DNA of 64,000 nt from Psychrobacter aquaticus CMS 56 (GCF_000471625.1 NZ_AUSW01000035.1:186001-250000), one strand, 5' to 3'; numbered from the stretch's first letter, positions 8,535 through 18,026 are shown. Numbers and translations: made by a program. Notes: generated by a model not told the origin, from the letters alone.

Positions 8535-9314
8535 TTACTCATCTGGAGTCTTCGCTGCATTGCCTCTGGGCGTTAACAATTGCTGTGAGGTTATGTCTTT
8601 GGCATAACGACAATCTACTTGCGGGCGTATTACATCACGCAAATAAGCGGCAATTTCATAAACGGCACGCCGTGAATGACTTAAGTTTTGCGCAGGTTTC
8701 ATCCAGTCACGGTTGACGGGTAGAGGGGCAGCAAGCGGCGTGCTATTGATACCATTTAAGGCAAATTGTCTACGCGCACGCGCCATGTGGTAGCTATCTG
8801 TAATGAGGTAAACGTGACGCAGTGGAATACGTTTGGCAGTGAAACGCGCATTTTCGCAGGTATTCATACTGGCGTTTTCGCTTATTAATCCGTCGATACC
8901 ATGCTCTATAAGCCATTGACCTAACCATGGCGCTTCAGCACCACTTAGTACAATGGGCAGTGGTAGATCGTGATAAGCGCTAGCAGCAGTACGGGCGCGA
9001 TTGAGACTATAATCGTTGAGGATGGTTTGATTGTTATGATCATTGGTAAGTCCGCCGCCCAATACCACGTAAGCGGTAGCCGGTGAACGCATCGCCGTGG
9101 CGGGCACGTGCGGTAAAGGCAAGAGGGTAAATAAATAAACAATAACTTGAGAAAATAGCGGCGTGAATAAGCTGATAAGTACCAAAATAACAGCCGTTGA
9201 GCCAAGCAAAAAAGTGATATTAATGATATGAAACAGTTTCATCATACGCTCAGCAGAGCGCAAATAATACTGCCATAGCCGCTTAGACCATGACTGTTTA
9301 GACCACATGCTCAT
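8535..9314 (-). CDS. YdcF/ElyC/SanA-type DUF218 membrane protein
   Basis: DUF218 protein of the ElyC/SanA/YdcF group, which in E. coli is linked to envelope (peptidoglycan/lipid carrier) homeostasis. Two hydrophobic segments at the N-terminus are followed by the periplasmic domain with YVVLGGGLTND, IVLSGAEAPW, ENASMNTCENARF and ITDSYHMARAR, the conserved acidic and His positions of the family. The gene overlaps the end of murB (stop at 9298), so co-transcription is likely and supports an envelope role. TTG 9323 and ATG 9308 are alternative starts. Confidence 0.85.
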   Translation of the reverse strand: MSMWSKQSWSKRLWQYYLRSAERMMKLFHIINITFLLGSTAVILVLISLFTPLFSQVIVYLFTLLPLPHVPATAMRSPATAYVVLGGGLTNDHNNQTILNDYSLNRARTAASAYHDLPLPIVLSGAEAPWLGQWLIEHGIDGLISENASMNTCENARFTAKRIPLRHVYLITDSYHMARARRQFALNGINSTPLAAPLPVNRDWMKPAQNLSHSRRAVYEIAAYLRDVIRPQVDCRYAKDITSQQLLTPRGNAAKTPDE

Positions 9315-10446
9315 CGTGTCCAATAGAGCCGTCAGAATTTACCCAAACTGGTTCACGCGATAACTGAACGCCAAATTTTTCATAGACAGCATCAGCAATA
9401 TGTCGTTGGGCACTTGCCACATCATCTTGGGTGGCTTGATAAGGTGTGTGGTTGGTAAGCACCAGTGCTTGCTGCTGGTGAGTCATAATTGGGGCTATAC
9501 CACCACCTTTCAAACCCGCTTGCTCAATCAGCCAACCTGCGGCAACTTTCACTATCGCATTAGGCATAGGGTAACCAACGATAGCAGGATATGTTACTTG
9601 TAGACTCATAAACTGTTTTTGAGAAATAATAGGGTTTTGAAAAAAACTGCCACAATTGGGAAGCTGCTTGGGGTCGGGCAGTTTTTGCTGACGAATACTG
9701 ATAATTGCCTGCATGACATCGGCAGGAGTGGCTTGCTGACGTCCTTGCTCTTTAGCATAGCGTTGAGCTACTGTTTGTACATCGCCATAACTGGCGAGGA
9801 TTTTGTTTGGATCGGTATGTAATTTAAAGCCCACGCAGCTAATTAACCATGTATTAGGCGCGCGTTTAAATATACTATCGCGATAGCCAAACTGACAGTC
9901 TACCGTGGTTAAGTGATGCCATGTCTTGGTTGGTAGATGGTAGGCACGTACATACTCTAAACAGTCCTCTAATTGGACACCATAAGCGCCGATATTCTGA
10001 ACAGGTGCTGCACCAGTCAGACCGGGTATCAGTGCAAGGTTCTCCAGCCCATACCAACCTTGATTGACAGTATAGACCACCAAGTCATGCCAGTTTTCAC
10101 CTGCCATCACTTCAATATCGACATAATCATCAGTTTGCATGATTAAATTAATACCGCGCATCTGCGGCTGTAAGACAATCGCCTTTAACTGGGCTGGCAA
10201 TAACACGTTGCTACCGCCAGACAACACAAATAATGGCAAATTAGGCTCTGTACCTTTTGCATGGCTTGCCATAAAAGCATCAAGCTGAGCTTCATCTGTT
10301 AATGCGATGACAGCGTCAGCGACACAGGCTAAAGCCATAGTATTGTCATGTGATAGATCGACCAATCGATTGGGTAATAAATGCTCAGGTAAATGAGTTG
10401 TCATGGCAGATTGAGCACTAAAATCAAGGCGTGAAGCTGAGGTCAT
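9298..10446 (-). CDS. murB: UDP-N-acetylenolpyruvoylglucosamine reductase
   Basis: FAD enzyme that reduces UDP-GlcNAc-enolpyruvate to UDP-MurNAc, second step of peptidoglycan precursor synthesis. Motifs: LSGGSNVLLP (FAD-binding), GLENLALIPGLTGAAPVQNIGAYG, YRDSIFK, and PNCGSFFQNPIIS with the catalytic Ser. It is the E. coli-like type I enzyme with an extra C-terminal part. Start chosen at ATG 10446 (MTSASRLDF); the longer frame to 10488 lacks support. It overlaps the DUF218 gene, a likely envelope operon. Confidence 0.94.
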   Translation of the reverse strand: MTSASRLDFSAQSAMTTHLPEHLLPNRLVDLSHDNTMALACVADAVIALTDEAQLDAFMASHAKGTEPNLPLFVLSGGSNVLLPAQLKAIVLQPQMRGINLIMQTDDYVDIEVMAGENWHDLVVYTVNQGWYGLENLALIPGLTGAAPVQNIGAYGVQLEDCLEYVRAYHLPTKTWHHLTTVDCQFGYRDSIFKRAPNTWLISCVGFKLHTDPNKILASYGDVQTVAQRYAKEQGRQQATPADVMQAIISIRQQKLPDPKQLPNCGSFFQNPIISQKQFMSLQVTYPAIVGYPMPNAIVKVAAGWLIEQAGLKGGGIAPIMTHQQQALVLTNHTPYQATQDDVASAQRHIADAVYEKFGVQLSREPVWVNSDGSIGHDEHVV

Positions 10447-10538
10447 AACATAGCCTATATGGCAAATAAATAACGAATTATGCGGCATTTATTATAAAGG
10501 ATGCGAGACATAAAAGTAGCAAAAGATAGATTGTATCA

Positions 10539-11036
10539 TTAGCACGCCTTCCAACTTTCGATCCAAGCTTGCGCGCTTGATTCAATACGCTCAATCACTT
10601 CTTCAAAATCGTCGCTATCCCCTTTATAAGGGTCTGGCACATCGTCGCCGCCATAGGTAGGATCTTCTTCACTGAACAAAGCCAGTTTGGCCAAATGATC
10701 TTCTGTATCTGCCAAGCTATCTTTGATGGCCTGTAAGTCGGCTAGGTTCTGTGCATCCATCGCTAAGATTAAATCAAAATTGCGAAAGTCGTCGGCACTG
10801 ACTTGCCGTGCAATTAATTTGTTAATTTTATAGCCATGCGACTTTGCATGACGCTGAGAGCGCTCATCGGGTGTATGACCAACATGCCAGTCACTTGTTC
10901 CTGCTGAATCCACTTTAATTGATAATCCAGCAATCGCTGCTTGTTGACGGAATACTTCCTCAGCAGTGGGCGATCGGCAAATATTTCCTAAACAAACCAA
11001 TAATACAGACGATGGCGTACAGGTTTTCATCAGCAT
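10539..11036 (-). CDS. Low-molecular-weight protein-tyrosine phosphatase
   Basis: Cytosolic LMW-PTPase. The P-loop LVCLGNICRSPTAE (CX5R with Ser) is at the N-terminus and the general-acid motif DDVPDPYKGD is near the C-terminus. Length ~165 aa is normal. ATG 11036 is chosen because AAAAGG lies 7 nt upstream. A longer frame to 11102 would add a hydrophobic N-terminus without a family match. No tyrosine kinase or polysaccharide genes sit nearby, so its substrate is unknown. Confidence 0.92.
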   Translation of the reverse strand: MLMKTCTPSSVLLVCLGNICRSPTAEEVFRQQAAIAGLSIKVDSAGTSDWHVGHTPDERSQRHAKSHGYKINKLIARQVSADDFRNFDLILAMDAQNLADLQAIKDSLADTEDHLAKLALFSEEDPTYGGDDVPDPYKGDSDDFEEVIERIESSAQAWIESWKAC

Positions 11037-11189
11037 AACATGACCTTTTATAACAAAAAAACACGCCATAAAAAACCAGCGTGGTGCGGCTTTTATCAGC
11101 ATGCAATCGATTGAATAAATCAGATGGCAGAGTAACGGTTAATGTCTTGAATGGCAAGGGCATAGGCTGAACAATATGGTCATTTGATG

Positions 11190-11277
11190 GCTAATACCAA
11201 AAAATAGGATTGGCTGTATCAAACTCGCTCAGCCTGCAATGCATCGTACGTGCACTTGTCTCTCTTGCTACTCTTGG
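11190..11277. repeat. Dispersed repeat family B, copy 2
   Basis: Diverged copy of the B repeat: CCAAAAAATAGGATTGGCTG, then TCAAACTCGCTCAGCCTGC and ATGCATCGTACGTGCACTTGTCT. It aligns with 38190-38275 over nearly its whole length, and lies downstream of the S4 protein gene. Confidence 0.55.
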
Positions 11278-11690
11278 TTACTCTTAAAACGTTGAAGATC
11301 ACGGCGTTCTTTTTTATTGGGTTTATTGTCAGGGCGGGCAAGATTGGCAAGTTTGCGCTGCTCGGCATAATAAGCGCGGCGCACTTCGCTCTCCTTGGTC
11401 TCTGAGTATAACACTTGAGCAGCGTCAGCATTACCACGTTGGGCGGTTAGTGCTTCGACGACGACTGTTTTTTCAGTCATGGCGGTGGCTGAGCCTTGGC
11501 GAATGGTCAACTCGTCACCGACTGAAATCTCTTTGCTGGTTTTGACACGGCTACCACCATAATGTACCCGTCCACTTTCGATGGCTTGCTTGGCAAGGGT
11601 GCGTGTCCGGTAAAAACGCGCGGCCCACAGCCACTTATCAAGACGAATCTTAGCTAACGCTTGATTTTTATCATCAATATTGTTTTTCAT
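11268..11690 (-). CDS. hslR: S4-domain RNA-binding protein, Hsp15 family
   Basis: Hsp15/HslR-like protein, which binds 50S subunits carrying stalled nascent chains after heat stress. The S4 domain is at the N-terminus (RLDKWLWAARFYRTRTLAKQAIESGRVHYGG), followed by the typical basic C-terminal region (YYAEQRKLANLARPDNKPNKKERRDLQRFK). ATG 11690 has GAGAG 8 nt upstream; a GTG at 11699 is an alternative. The 3' end runs into a copy of repeat family B. Confidence 0.88.
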   Translation of the reverse strand: MKNNIDDKNQALAKIRLDKWLWAARFYRTRTLAKQAIESGRVHYGGSRVKTSKEISVGDELTIRQGSATAMTEKTVVVEALTAQRGNADAAQVLYSETKESEVRRAYYAEQRKLANLARPDNKPNKKERRDLQRFKSNQE

Positions 11691-11783
11691 AATAGCCACT
11701 CTCTACTAACTTCAAATTTTGTATTTATAATCAATAAGATTAGGGCATATTTAATTTTTGCAAATAGATTTTATAATTGTGGT

Positions 11784-12170
11784 TTAGTTACACCACTGTT
11801 CCTCACAAGGGACACCGTCATTGTTGCCATCCATCTTCGTATTCGGACAGTTATTACTAAAGTAAGTGGCTTCTGCACAAGAAGTCATTTGCGAGCAATG
11901 CTGTCTGCCATCACATGCAAAGCTTGGCGTTGCTGGCGGTGTACTTAATGCTGGCTTTACTACTGGGGCTGATAACGTCTCTAGGCCTGAATCAACATAC
12001 GTTGGCGGTATGTCATCAAAGTCAGTAGATGTGGATATGGAGACAGGAGTAGTTGAGGTATCAGTCGCAACATCAATGGTAGTATTACTTGTTGAGCTGT
12101 CAGGTTGAAGCACTTTATACACTGCAAATGCCAAAACTAGCAACATTATGATAATCAATGTGTTTTTCAT
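11784..12170 (-). CDS. Excalibur calcium-binding domain protein, membrane-anchored
   Basis: A 128-residue protein with an N-terminal hydrophobic anchor or signal (LIIIMLLVLAFAVYKVL), a Ser/Thr-rich linker of ~60 residues, and a C-terminal Excalibur motif (FACDGRQHCSQMTSCAEATYF ... MDGNNDGVPCEEQWC). In this family the DxDxDGxxCE loop resembles an EF-hand and the cysteines form disulfides, so the domain is probably periplasmic. Biological role is unknown. It is a single gene between the hslR-like gene and ilvA. Confidence 0.85.
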   Translation of the reverse strand: MKNTLIIIMLLVLAFAVYKVLQPDSSTSNTTIDVATDTSTTPVSISTSTDFDDIPPTYVDSGLETLSAPVVKPALSTPPATPSFACDGRQHCSQMTSCAEATYFSNNCPNTKMDGNNDGVPCEEQWCN

Positions 12171-12239
12171 AACTGACCAGTGCCTGTTGATAAATGCTGA
12201 AAGTCAATAAGTGCTGAAAGCGAACCGTTGCCATCAATT

Positions 12240-12283
12240 CATTAGTAGCAGTTGTTCAATTGATTAAAAAACTGCTACTAATG
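12240..12283. terminator. Perfect 14-bp inverted repeat after ilvA
   Basis: Arms CATTAGTAGCAGTT and AACTGCTACTAATG match perfectly around a 16-base loop, just past the ilvA stop codon. There is no clear T run after the stem on the minus strand, so it may be an unusual terminator, an mRNA-stabilising hairpin or a protein-binding site. Confidence 0.5.
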
Positions 12284-12303
12284 ATAATTTATACTTACGC
12301 TGA

Positions 12304-13857
12304 CTACTTTAAAAACAACTGATAGCCAATATTATCGTTCAGCATTGTACAGTCATAGCCGATATCAAGTAGCGCGTCCTGTAGTTGACGGGAATTGCCT
12401 TCAGAGGCTTGCAGGCCGACCAGCACACGTCCTTCAGCAGCGCCATGATTGCGATAATGGAACAAGGTGATATTAAAATCGTCGCCCAATTTTTCTAAGA
12501 ACGTCAATAAGGCACCTGGGCGTTCTGGAAACACGACTTTTAATAATTGCTCGTTTTCGATATGAGCATGGCCACCAATCAAATGACGAATATGCGATTT
12601 TGCGATATCATCATCGGTTAGATCGTGGGCTTCATAACCGTCAGCTGCCAACTGATTGCTGATGGTCTGTCGCTCTTTTTCGCCTTCTTTTAAGGCAATG
12701 CCGACGAAGATTGCCGCAGGCTCCATAGAGTCAGGTGATTTTTTACTATCAGCGCGGTAGTTGAATTCAGTGATATTACGTCCGTGTAGGCTACGGCAAA
12801 AGTTTAAAAAAGCGCCCGTTTGCTCAGGAATAGTCACACCAAAGATCGCTTCTTTTTTCTCACCAATTTCGGTACGCTCAGCGATATAACGCAAACGGTC
12901 GAAGTTCATATTGGCACCGCAAATGATGCCGACGCAGTTTTTGCCTTGCAGATTATTTGCCTTGATATATTTTTTCATGCCAGCCACTGACAAGGCACCA
13001 GCAGGCTCAACGATACTGCGGTTTTCTTCAAAAATGTCTTTGACAGCGGCACAAACTTCATCATTGGTACAAGTAACGACTTCAGGCTCGACCACAGGAC
13101 CAGAATGATCGCTTTTTTGCATACGCACCACGTCAAACGGCAGCTCGCCAATTTGCGCCACTGCCACACCATCAACAAACAGTCCGACTTGCTCAAGCTT
13201 AACGCGCTCACCCGCCTCAAGCGCGGCTTTTAAACAGGCGGATTGGTCCGCTTCTACGGCAATCACTTTGACATGCGGGGCAACTTCCCCCAAAAATGCG
13301 GCAACACCAGATATCAGACCGCCGCCGCCAACCGCCACAAAAACATAGTCCATGTTACGCCACTGCTGGGTTAGCTCAAGTCCAATAGTGCCTTGTCCAG
13401 CAATCACCAGCTCATCATCATAAGGCGGGATAAAGGTCAGACCTTCGCGCTCAGCACGAGCGATCGCGTAACGGTTGGCTTGATCAAAGCTATCACCGTG
13501 CAGATCGACATTGCCGCCAAGCGCTCGTACGGCGTCGACTTTGATATCAGGTGTGGTGGTTGGCATGACTATGATGTTGTTGAGCGATAATTTGCGAGCA
13601 GAATAAGCAACGCCTTGCGCGTGGTTGCCAGCTGAGGCACAAATCACCCCACGTGCTTTTTGCTCATCACTCAATTGGCTAATACGGTTGTAAGCACCGC
13701 GTAATTTAAAGGATTTGACTGGCTGTAAATCTTCACGCTTGAAGCGAATGTCATTGGCAAAACGTTGGGTCAGCTTGGGTGCAGCTTCTAGTGGTGTTTG
13801 AACAGCAACGTCATAGACAGTGGCTTGCAAAATGGCTCGTACCCAGTGTGACAGCAT
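12304..13857 (-). CDS. ilvA: Threonine ammonia-lyase, biosynthetic
   Basis: PLP enzyme that deaminates threonine to 2-oxobutanoate, committing step to isoleucine. The PLP lysine is in KSFKLRGAYN, the glycine-rich phosphate loop is VAVGGGGLISG, and SAGNHAQGVAYSA is intact. The C-terminal ~180 residues hold two ACT-like regulatory repeats (AIFGVTIPEQTGAFLNFC; VVFPERPGALLTFLEKL), so feedback control by isoleucine is expected. Length 517 aa is normal for this allosteric form. SD AGGAAA precedes ATG 13857. It is transcribed away from the ars operon. Confidence 0.96.
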   Translation of the reverse strand: MLSHWVRAILQATVYDVAVQTPLEAAPKLTQRFANDIRFKREDLQPVKSFKLRGAYNRISQLSDEQKARGVICASAGNHAQGVAYSARKLSLNNIIVMPTTTPDIKVDAVRALGGNVDLHGDSFDQANRYAIARAEREGLTFIPPYDDELVIAGQGTIGLELTQQWRNMDYVFVAVGGGGLISGVAAFLGEVAPHVKVIAVEADQSACLKAALEAGERVKLEQVGLFVDGVAVAQIGELPFDVVRMQKSDHSGPVVEPEVVTCTNDEVCAAVKDIFEENRSIVEPAGALSVAGMKKYIKANNLQGKNCVGIICGANMNFDRLRYIAERTEIGEKKEAIFGVTIPEQTGAFLNFCRSLHGRNITEFNYRADSKKSPDSMEPAAIFVGIALKEGEKERQTISNQLAADGYEAHDLTDDDIAKSHIRHLIGGHAHIENEQLLKVVFPERPGALLTFLEKLGDDFNITLFHYRNHGAAEGRVLVGLQASEGNSRQLQDALLDIGYDCTMLNDNIGYQLFLK

Positions 13858-14023
13858 AGTGTTTCCTAAACAAATTGTGAATATAAAAAGTGAAATAGAT
13901 TAGCCTATGCTGATTTTGATTGTCTTGCAAGACACAATTGCAGTTTTTGCGGTGAATTGATGCTTTGATATGAATTCATTACAAATGAGATGAGTTTTTT
14001 AGGGAAATTCACGTCCTAAACAC

Positions 14024-14069
14024 TTGAGTTATTTTCATATGTCTGTATTATTGGACGTATGGAAATAAC
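14024..14069 (+). promoter_or_regulatory. arsR promoter with overlapping palindromic operator (predicted leaderless)
   Basis: A -35 TTGAGT (14024-14029), 16-nt spacer and -10 TATTAT (14046-14051) predict transcription starting at about 14058, directly at the arsR ATG (14059). A 14-bp inverted repeat with two mismatches, GTTATTTTCATATG (14028-14041) and CGTATGGAAATAAC (14056-14069), brackets the -10 box and covers the start codon. This is the expected place for an ArsR operator. No Shine-Dalgarno precedes the ATG, consistent with a leaderless mRNA. Confidence 0.65.
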
Positions 14070-14427
14070 TACTGCTATCGCAAGCTTTGCTGCGCTCTCT
14101 CAAGATACTCGTCTAAAAGCCTTTCGGTTGCTTGTCAGTCAAGAACCTGATGGCCTGCCTGCGGGTGAAATAGCTCGTCAACTGGCCGTGCCGCACAACA
14201 CGATGTCAGCGCATTTATCTGTGTTGGCACGAGCAGGGTGGGTGGTCTCAAAAAGGCACAGTCGGCAGATAATCTATCGCGCGTCGCTATCTCATATGGA
14301 AGCTGTGGTTCAGTTTTTATTACAAGATTGCTGTGCAGGACACCCAGAATTGTGTGCGTCGTTGCTTGACAGTTTGAGTGGATGCGAAAGCACGTCATCC
14401 AATTGCAATATAGTTAGGTCAACATAA
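14059..14427 (+). CDS. arsR: ArsR/SmtB family arsenical-responsive repressor
   Basis: Winged-helix repressor of the ars operon. The DNA-recognition helix region is AGEIARQLAVPHNTMSAHLSVLARAGWV, and the wing is KRHSRQIIYRA. It lacks the ELCVCDL As(III) site of plasmid R773 ArsR. Instead a C-terminal cluster QDCCAGHPELC (Cys91, Cys92, Cys99) resembles the alternative As(III) site known from Acidithiobacillus ferrooxidans ArsR. First gene of arsR-arsC-arsH-arsB, with a palindrome over its own promoter, so autoregulation is very likely. Confidence 0.92.
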   Translation: MEITTAIASFAALSQDTRLKAFRLLVSQEPDGLPAGEIARQLAVPHNTMSAHLSVLARAGWVVSKRHSRQIIYRASLSHMEAVVQFLLQDCCAGHPELCASLLDSLSGCESTSSNCNIVRST

Positions 14428-14515
14428 CTAAAATAAATTTCATGCCCAATAACTATATTTATAAAACAGACGAGATGTGTAAAACAAACAAAACCGATAA
14501 AACAAAGAGGTCGCA

Positions 14516-14923
14516 ATGAAGCCATTGATTTTTCACAACCCTAACTGCGGTACATCTCGTAATACCTTAGCCATAATGAAAGCGTCAGGTGAGCACCCAG
14601 AAGTGGTGGAATATCTTAAGACCCCACCAGCTCGTGACTACTTGGTTGAGCTATTGGCAAAAATGGAAATCTCACCAAGAGAGCTATTACGAAGCAAAGA
14701 GCCGATCAATGATGAGCTAGGTTTGAATAATCCAGAGCTTTCTGACGATCAAATTATCGATGCGATGATGGCGCATCCTATTTTAATCAACCGTCCTATT
14801 GTACTCACTGACAAAGGCGCAGCATTATGCCGACCTTCAGAGCGTGTGTTTGAGTTATTAGAAAACCCTGTAAGTAGCTTTACGAAAGAAGATGGAGAGA
14901 TTGTGCATCATGGCAACCCCTAA
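14516..14923 (+). CDS. arsC: Arsenate reductase, glutaredoxin-coupled
   Basis: Reduces arsenate to arsenite using glutathione/glutaredoxin. The catalytic cysteine lies in [16 protein letters not shown] near residue 12, and the anion-binding arginine motif [18 protein letters not shown] is present. The 135 aa length fits the R773-type ArsC/Spx fold. AGAGG precedes ATG 14516. The end overlaps the start of arsH by 14 bases, so translation is probably coupled. Confidence 0.94.
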   Translation: MKPLIFHNPNCGTSRNTLAIMKASGEHPEVVEYLKTPPARDYLVELLAKMEISPRELLRSKEPINDELGLNNPELSDDQIIDAMMAHPILINRPIVLTDKGAALCRPSERVFELLENPVSSFTKEDGEIVHHGNP

Positions 14924-15701
14924 AGATCAAGTAGCAAAAGCAAACCTTGGATTGACTGATTTGGAATCAGTAGCGTTAGAAAGTATAAATTTTAATGATT
15001 TACCCAATATTGACCCAAATCACATACAACCGATCGATATTGAATCTTTGATTGGTGAAAGTGATCCGCGTCATCCGCCTAAAATATTAGTCTTGTACGG
15101 CTCTTTACGCACGCGCTCTTTTTCTAAACTGGCAGCTGTAGAGTCGAGCCGTTTATTGCGTTGGTATGGCTGTGAAGTAAAAATGTTTGACCCCTCGAGT
15201 TTGCCTTTGCCCGATGATGCGGACGCTGAGCATCCCAAAGTACAAGAGTTACGAGAATTGGCACAGTGGTCAGAGGGCATGCTTTGGGTCAGTCCAGAAC
15301 GTCATGGCAGCATGACCAGTATTATGAAAGCCCAAATCGATTGGATACCGTTGTCACTTGGTGGTGTGCGCCCGACCCAAGGCAAAACGCTGGCTGTGAT
15401 GCAAGTGAGCGGCGGCAGTCAAAGCTTTAATACAGTCAATCAACTCCGTATTCTCGGTCGTTGGATGCGTATGATTACGATACCCAATCAATCGTCTATT
15501 CCAAAGGCCTTTTTAGAGTTTAACGACGATGATCGCATGGATATGTCTCCTTTATATCTGCGTATTGTTGATGTCTGTGAAGAGCTGGTAAAGTTTACTT
15601 GGCTCACACGTGGACGCTCTGCCTATCTAACTGACCGTTATTCAGAACGAGTAGAAAGCGCTGAAGAACTCTCGCAACGCGTCAATCAAAAATCGATTTA
15701 G
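14910..15701 (+). CDS. arsH: ArsH, NADPH-dependent FMN oxidoreductase
   Basis: Flavoprotein that oxidises trivalent organoarsenicals to less toxic pentavalent forms. Family motifs: [21 protein letters not shown] (FMN phosphate loop), [39 protein letters not shown] and [20 protein letters not shown] 14910 is chosen, overlapping arsC; another in-frame ATG at 14892 would add six residues. The presence of arsH suggests exposure to methylated arsenicals as well as inorganic arsenic. Confidence 0.94.
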   Translation: MATPKDQVAKANLGLTDLESVALESINFNDLPNIDPNHIQPIDIESLIGESDPRHPPKILVLYGSLRTRSFSKLAAVESSRLLRWYGCEVKMFDPSSLPLPDDADAEHPKVQELRELAQWSEGMLWVSPERHGSMTSIMKAQIDWIPLSLGGVRPTQGKTLAVMQVSGGSQSFNTVNQLRILGRWMRMITIPNQSSIPKAFLEFNDDDRMDMSPLYLRIVDVCEELVKFTWLTRGRSAYLTDRYSERVESAEELSQRVNQKSI

Positions 15702-15764
15702 TCTCCTTGCCACATTCGAAGGTTAAGATTGGCTAGATTGAGTCTGCTCAAATAAAGGTGTTTA

Positions 15765-17075
15765 ATGCTTGCATTTATTATTTTTATTGTAACGTTGGTT
15801 TTGGTGATATGGCAGCCGAAAGGATTGGGTATTGGCTGGAGTGCGCTTGGTGGGGCATTGGTGGCCTTGGCTTTTGGTGTAGTGCAATGGTCTGATGTCG
15901 GTGTCGTTTGGGATATTGTCTGGGACGCGACCTTTACCTTCGTGGCGCTTATTATCATCTCACTTATTTTAGACAGAGCAGGGTTTTTTGGTTGGTCGGC
16001 ACTACATGTGGCAAGACTGGGCAATGGGCAAGGGCGCTTACTGTTTCCTATGATCGTGATTTTAGGGGCATTTATTTCGGCGTTTTTTGCCAATGATGGT
16101 GCTGCCTTATTACTGACGCCCATTGTCATTGCCATTCTGCTGCGTCTTAAGTTTTCGCCTCCCTCTGCGCTCGCCTTTATTATAGCCACTGGATTCATTG
16201 CCGATACCGCAAGCTTGCCATTGGTGACATCGAACTTGGTCAATATCGTTAGTGCCAATTATTTTGATATTGGCTTTGGACGTTATGCAGCGGTCATGGT
16301 GCCCGTTAATATCGTCTCTGTTATCGCGACGTTAGCAGTGTTATGGGTGGTATATGCTCGCCACATTCCAAAGCACTATTCAATGGATAATTTGAGCACG
16401 CCCGCATCTGCTATCGAAGATCCGTTGGTTTTTAAGGCAGCGTTTCCGTTATTGGGCTTATTGCTTATTGCTTATTTTTCTACCGAGTCGTTAGGGATTC
16501 CTATTTCTTTGGTCACTGGTGCGGCTGCGTTGCTACTCATGGCAATCGCAAGCCGCTTCTGGCAAGGCGGACGTGGAGCCGTGGTTTCTGTGCTCGATGT
16601 GGTGCGTCACGCCCCTTGGCAAATTGTATTGTTTTCAATCGGTATGTACTTAGTTGTTTATGGTTTGGGCAATGCTGGCTTGACCGATTATGGTGCGCAA
16701 GTTTTGAACTGGTTAGGGCAGCAAGGCGCTATTATTGCAACGTTAGGCACAGGGTTTTTATCTGCCATTGTGGCGTCTGTTATGAACAATATGCCAGCGA
16801 CGCTGGTCGGCGCACTGGCCATTGATAGCGCGCAAGTACCCGAAGCAACTCGCGAGCTAATGATTTACGCCAATGTGATTGGTAATGATTTGGGGCCAAA
16901 GTTTACGCCTATTGGTAGTCTTGCGACCCTATTATGGCTGCATGTATTGGCCGAAAAGGATTACAAAATCAGTTGGGGCCAGTATATGAAAATTGGTTTG
17001 ATTATCACACCGCCTGTGTTATTAGCGACATTGCTAGCGTTAGTATTTTGGTTGCCTTATTTGTCGAATTTTTAA
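15765..17075 (+). CDS. arsB: Arsenite efflux pump ArsB
   Basis: Inner-membrane As(III)/Sb(III)-proton antiporter of the ArsB group in the ion transporter superfamily. About 11-12 hydrophobic segments are visible. Conserved stretches are [40 protein letters not shown], and near the end [14 protein letters not shown] plus [26 protein letters not shown]. The 436 aa length matches ArsB (~430). It is the last gene of the ars operon. No arsA ATPase is present, so it should work as a secondary transporter. Confidence 0.95.
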   Translation: MLAFIIFIVTLVLVIWQPKGLGIGWSALGGALVALAFGVVQWSDVGVVWDIVWDATFTFVALIIISLILDRAGFFGWSALHVARLGNGQGRLLFPMIVILGAFISAFFANDGAALLLTPIVIAILLRLKFSPPSALAFIIATGFIADTASLPLVTSNLVNIVSANYFDIGFGRYAAVMVPVNIVSVIATLAVLWVVYARHIPKHYSMDNLSTPASAIEDPLVFKAAFPLLGLLLIAYFSTESLGIPISLVTGAAALLLMAIASRFWQGGRGAVVSVLDVVRHAPWQIVLFSIGMYLVVYGLGNAGLTDYGAQVLNWLGQQGAIIATLGTGFLSAIVASVMNNMPATLVGALAIDSAQVPEATRELMIYANVIGNDLGPKFTPIGSLATLLWLHVLAEKDYKISWGQYMKIGLIITPPVLLATLLALVFWLPYLSNF

Positions 17076-17216
17076 AAGACTGGATCGTGACTATGCTATT
17101 AGCATGGGCTTTACGCTGACATCTAGCAAAGTCATCGGTTATAATAGTCGCGCATTTACCTCTTTGAGCCTTTTAATTCTTTTAAGACGATACGTTTATT
17201 TTACCAAGGATTTATG

Positions 17217-17876
17217 ATGAGTGATCAGCAAGCCCAAAAACAAGCTGCCGCCAAAGCAGCGCTAAGCTATATCGAAGATGACATGATACTTGGCGTGGGA
17301 ACGGGTAGTACGGTCAATTGTTTAATTGAGTTATTGCCAACATTGAAACTTGCTGGTGCCGTTGCTAGTTCACAAGTGACGGAAGACAAGCTACGCGCTC
17401 TTGGCATTGAAATCGTAGATTTAAACTTTGCGGGGACGCTTGATGTGTATATCGATGGCGCTGATGAAGTAAATGCGAACCTGCAATTGATAAAAGGCGG
17501 CGGCGGCGCGCTCACTCGTGAAAAAATAGTGGCAGCTGCGTCAAATAAGTTTGTGTGTATGGTGGATGCCAGCAAAAGTGTCGAGATACTAGGACGCGCG
17601 TTTCCAGTGCCGATAGAAGTATTGCCACAAGCACGCTCGTACGTGGCACGGCAGTTAGCCCGCTTGGGCGGTGAGCCAGTTTACCGCGAAGACTTTGTCA
17701 CCGATTATGGTAATGTGATTCTTGATACGTATGACTTGGATGTTAGTGATCCGGTCGCGCTTGAACAAACCCTTAATAACATCGTAGGTGTGGTATGCAA
17801 TGGTATTTTTGCTGCCAATCAAGCCGATGTGCTACTAAAAGCCAGCAGCAATGGGGTAGAGACATTGCTCCGTTAA
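17217..17876 (+). CDS. rpiA: Ribose-5-phosphate isomerase A
   Basis: Interconverts ribose-5-P and ribulose-5-P in the pentose phosphate pathway. Motifs: [16 protein letters not shown] (phosphate loop), YIDGADEVN with the catalytic Asp, and [15 protein letters not shown] with the catalytic Glu/Lys. Length ~219 aa is normal. Two consecutive ATGs exist (17214 and 17217); AAGGA is better spaced for the second. In related genomes rpiA is commonly the divergent neighbour of ilvA; here the ars operon separates them. Confidence 0.95.
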   Translation: MSDQQAQKQAAAKAALSYIEDDMILGVGTGSTVNCLIELLPTLKLAGAVASSQVTEDKLRALGIEIVDLNFAGTLDVYIDGADEVNANLQLIKGGGGALTREKIVAAASNKFVCMVDASKSVEILGRAFPVPIEVLPQARSYVARQLARLGGEPVYREDFVTDYGNVILDTYDLDVSDPVALEQTLNNIVGVVCNGIFAANQADVLLKASSNGVETLLR

Positions 17877-17902
17877 TCGGTGGCTAACGGTTGGATAAAC
17901 AC

Positions 17903-17942
17903 AAAAAAGGCAGACCACAATATATGTGATCTGCTTTTTTTA
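17903..17942 (+). terminator. rpiA terminator
   Basis: AAAAAAGGCAGACCAC / GTGATCTGCTTTTTTT hairpin with a 7-base loop and T run, 27 bases after the rpiA stop. Confidence 0.88.
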
Positions 17943-18026
17943 TTTGCTGCTGTTTGTTTTTTACAATACTATTTTCAGATCGTCATTTTAAAGCAGACAA
18001 GATACATTCAGTAACGCACTACTGTT

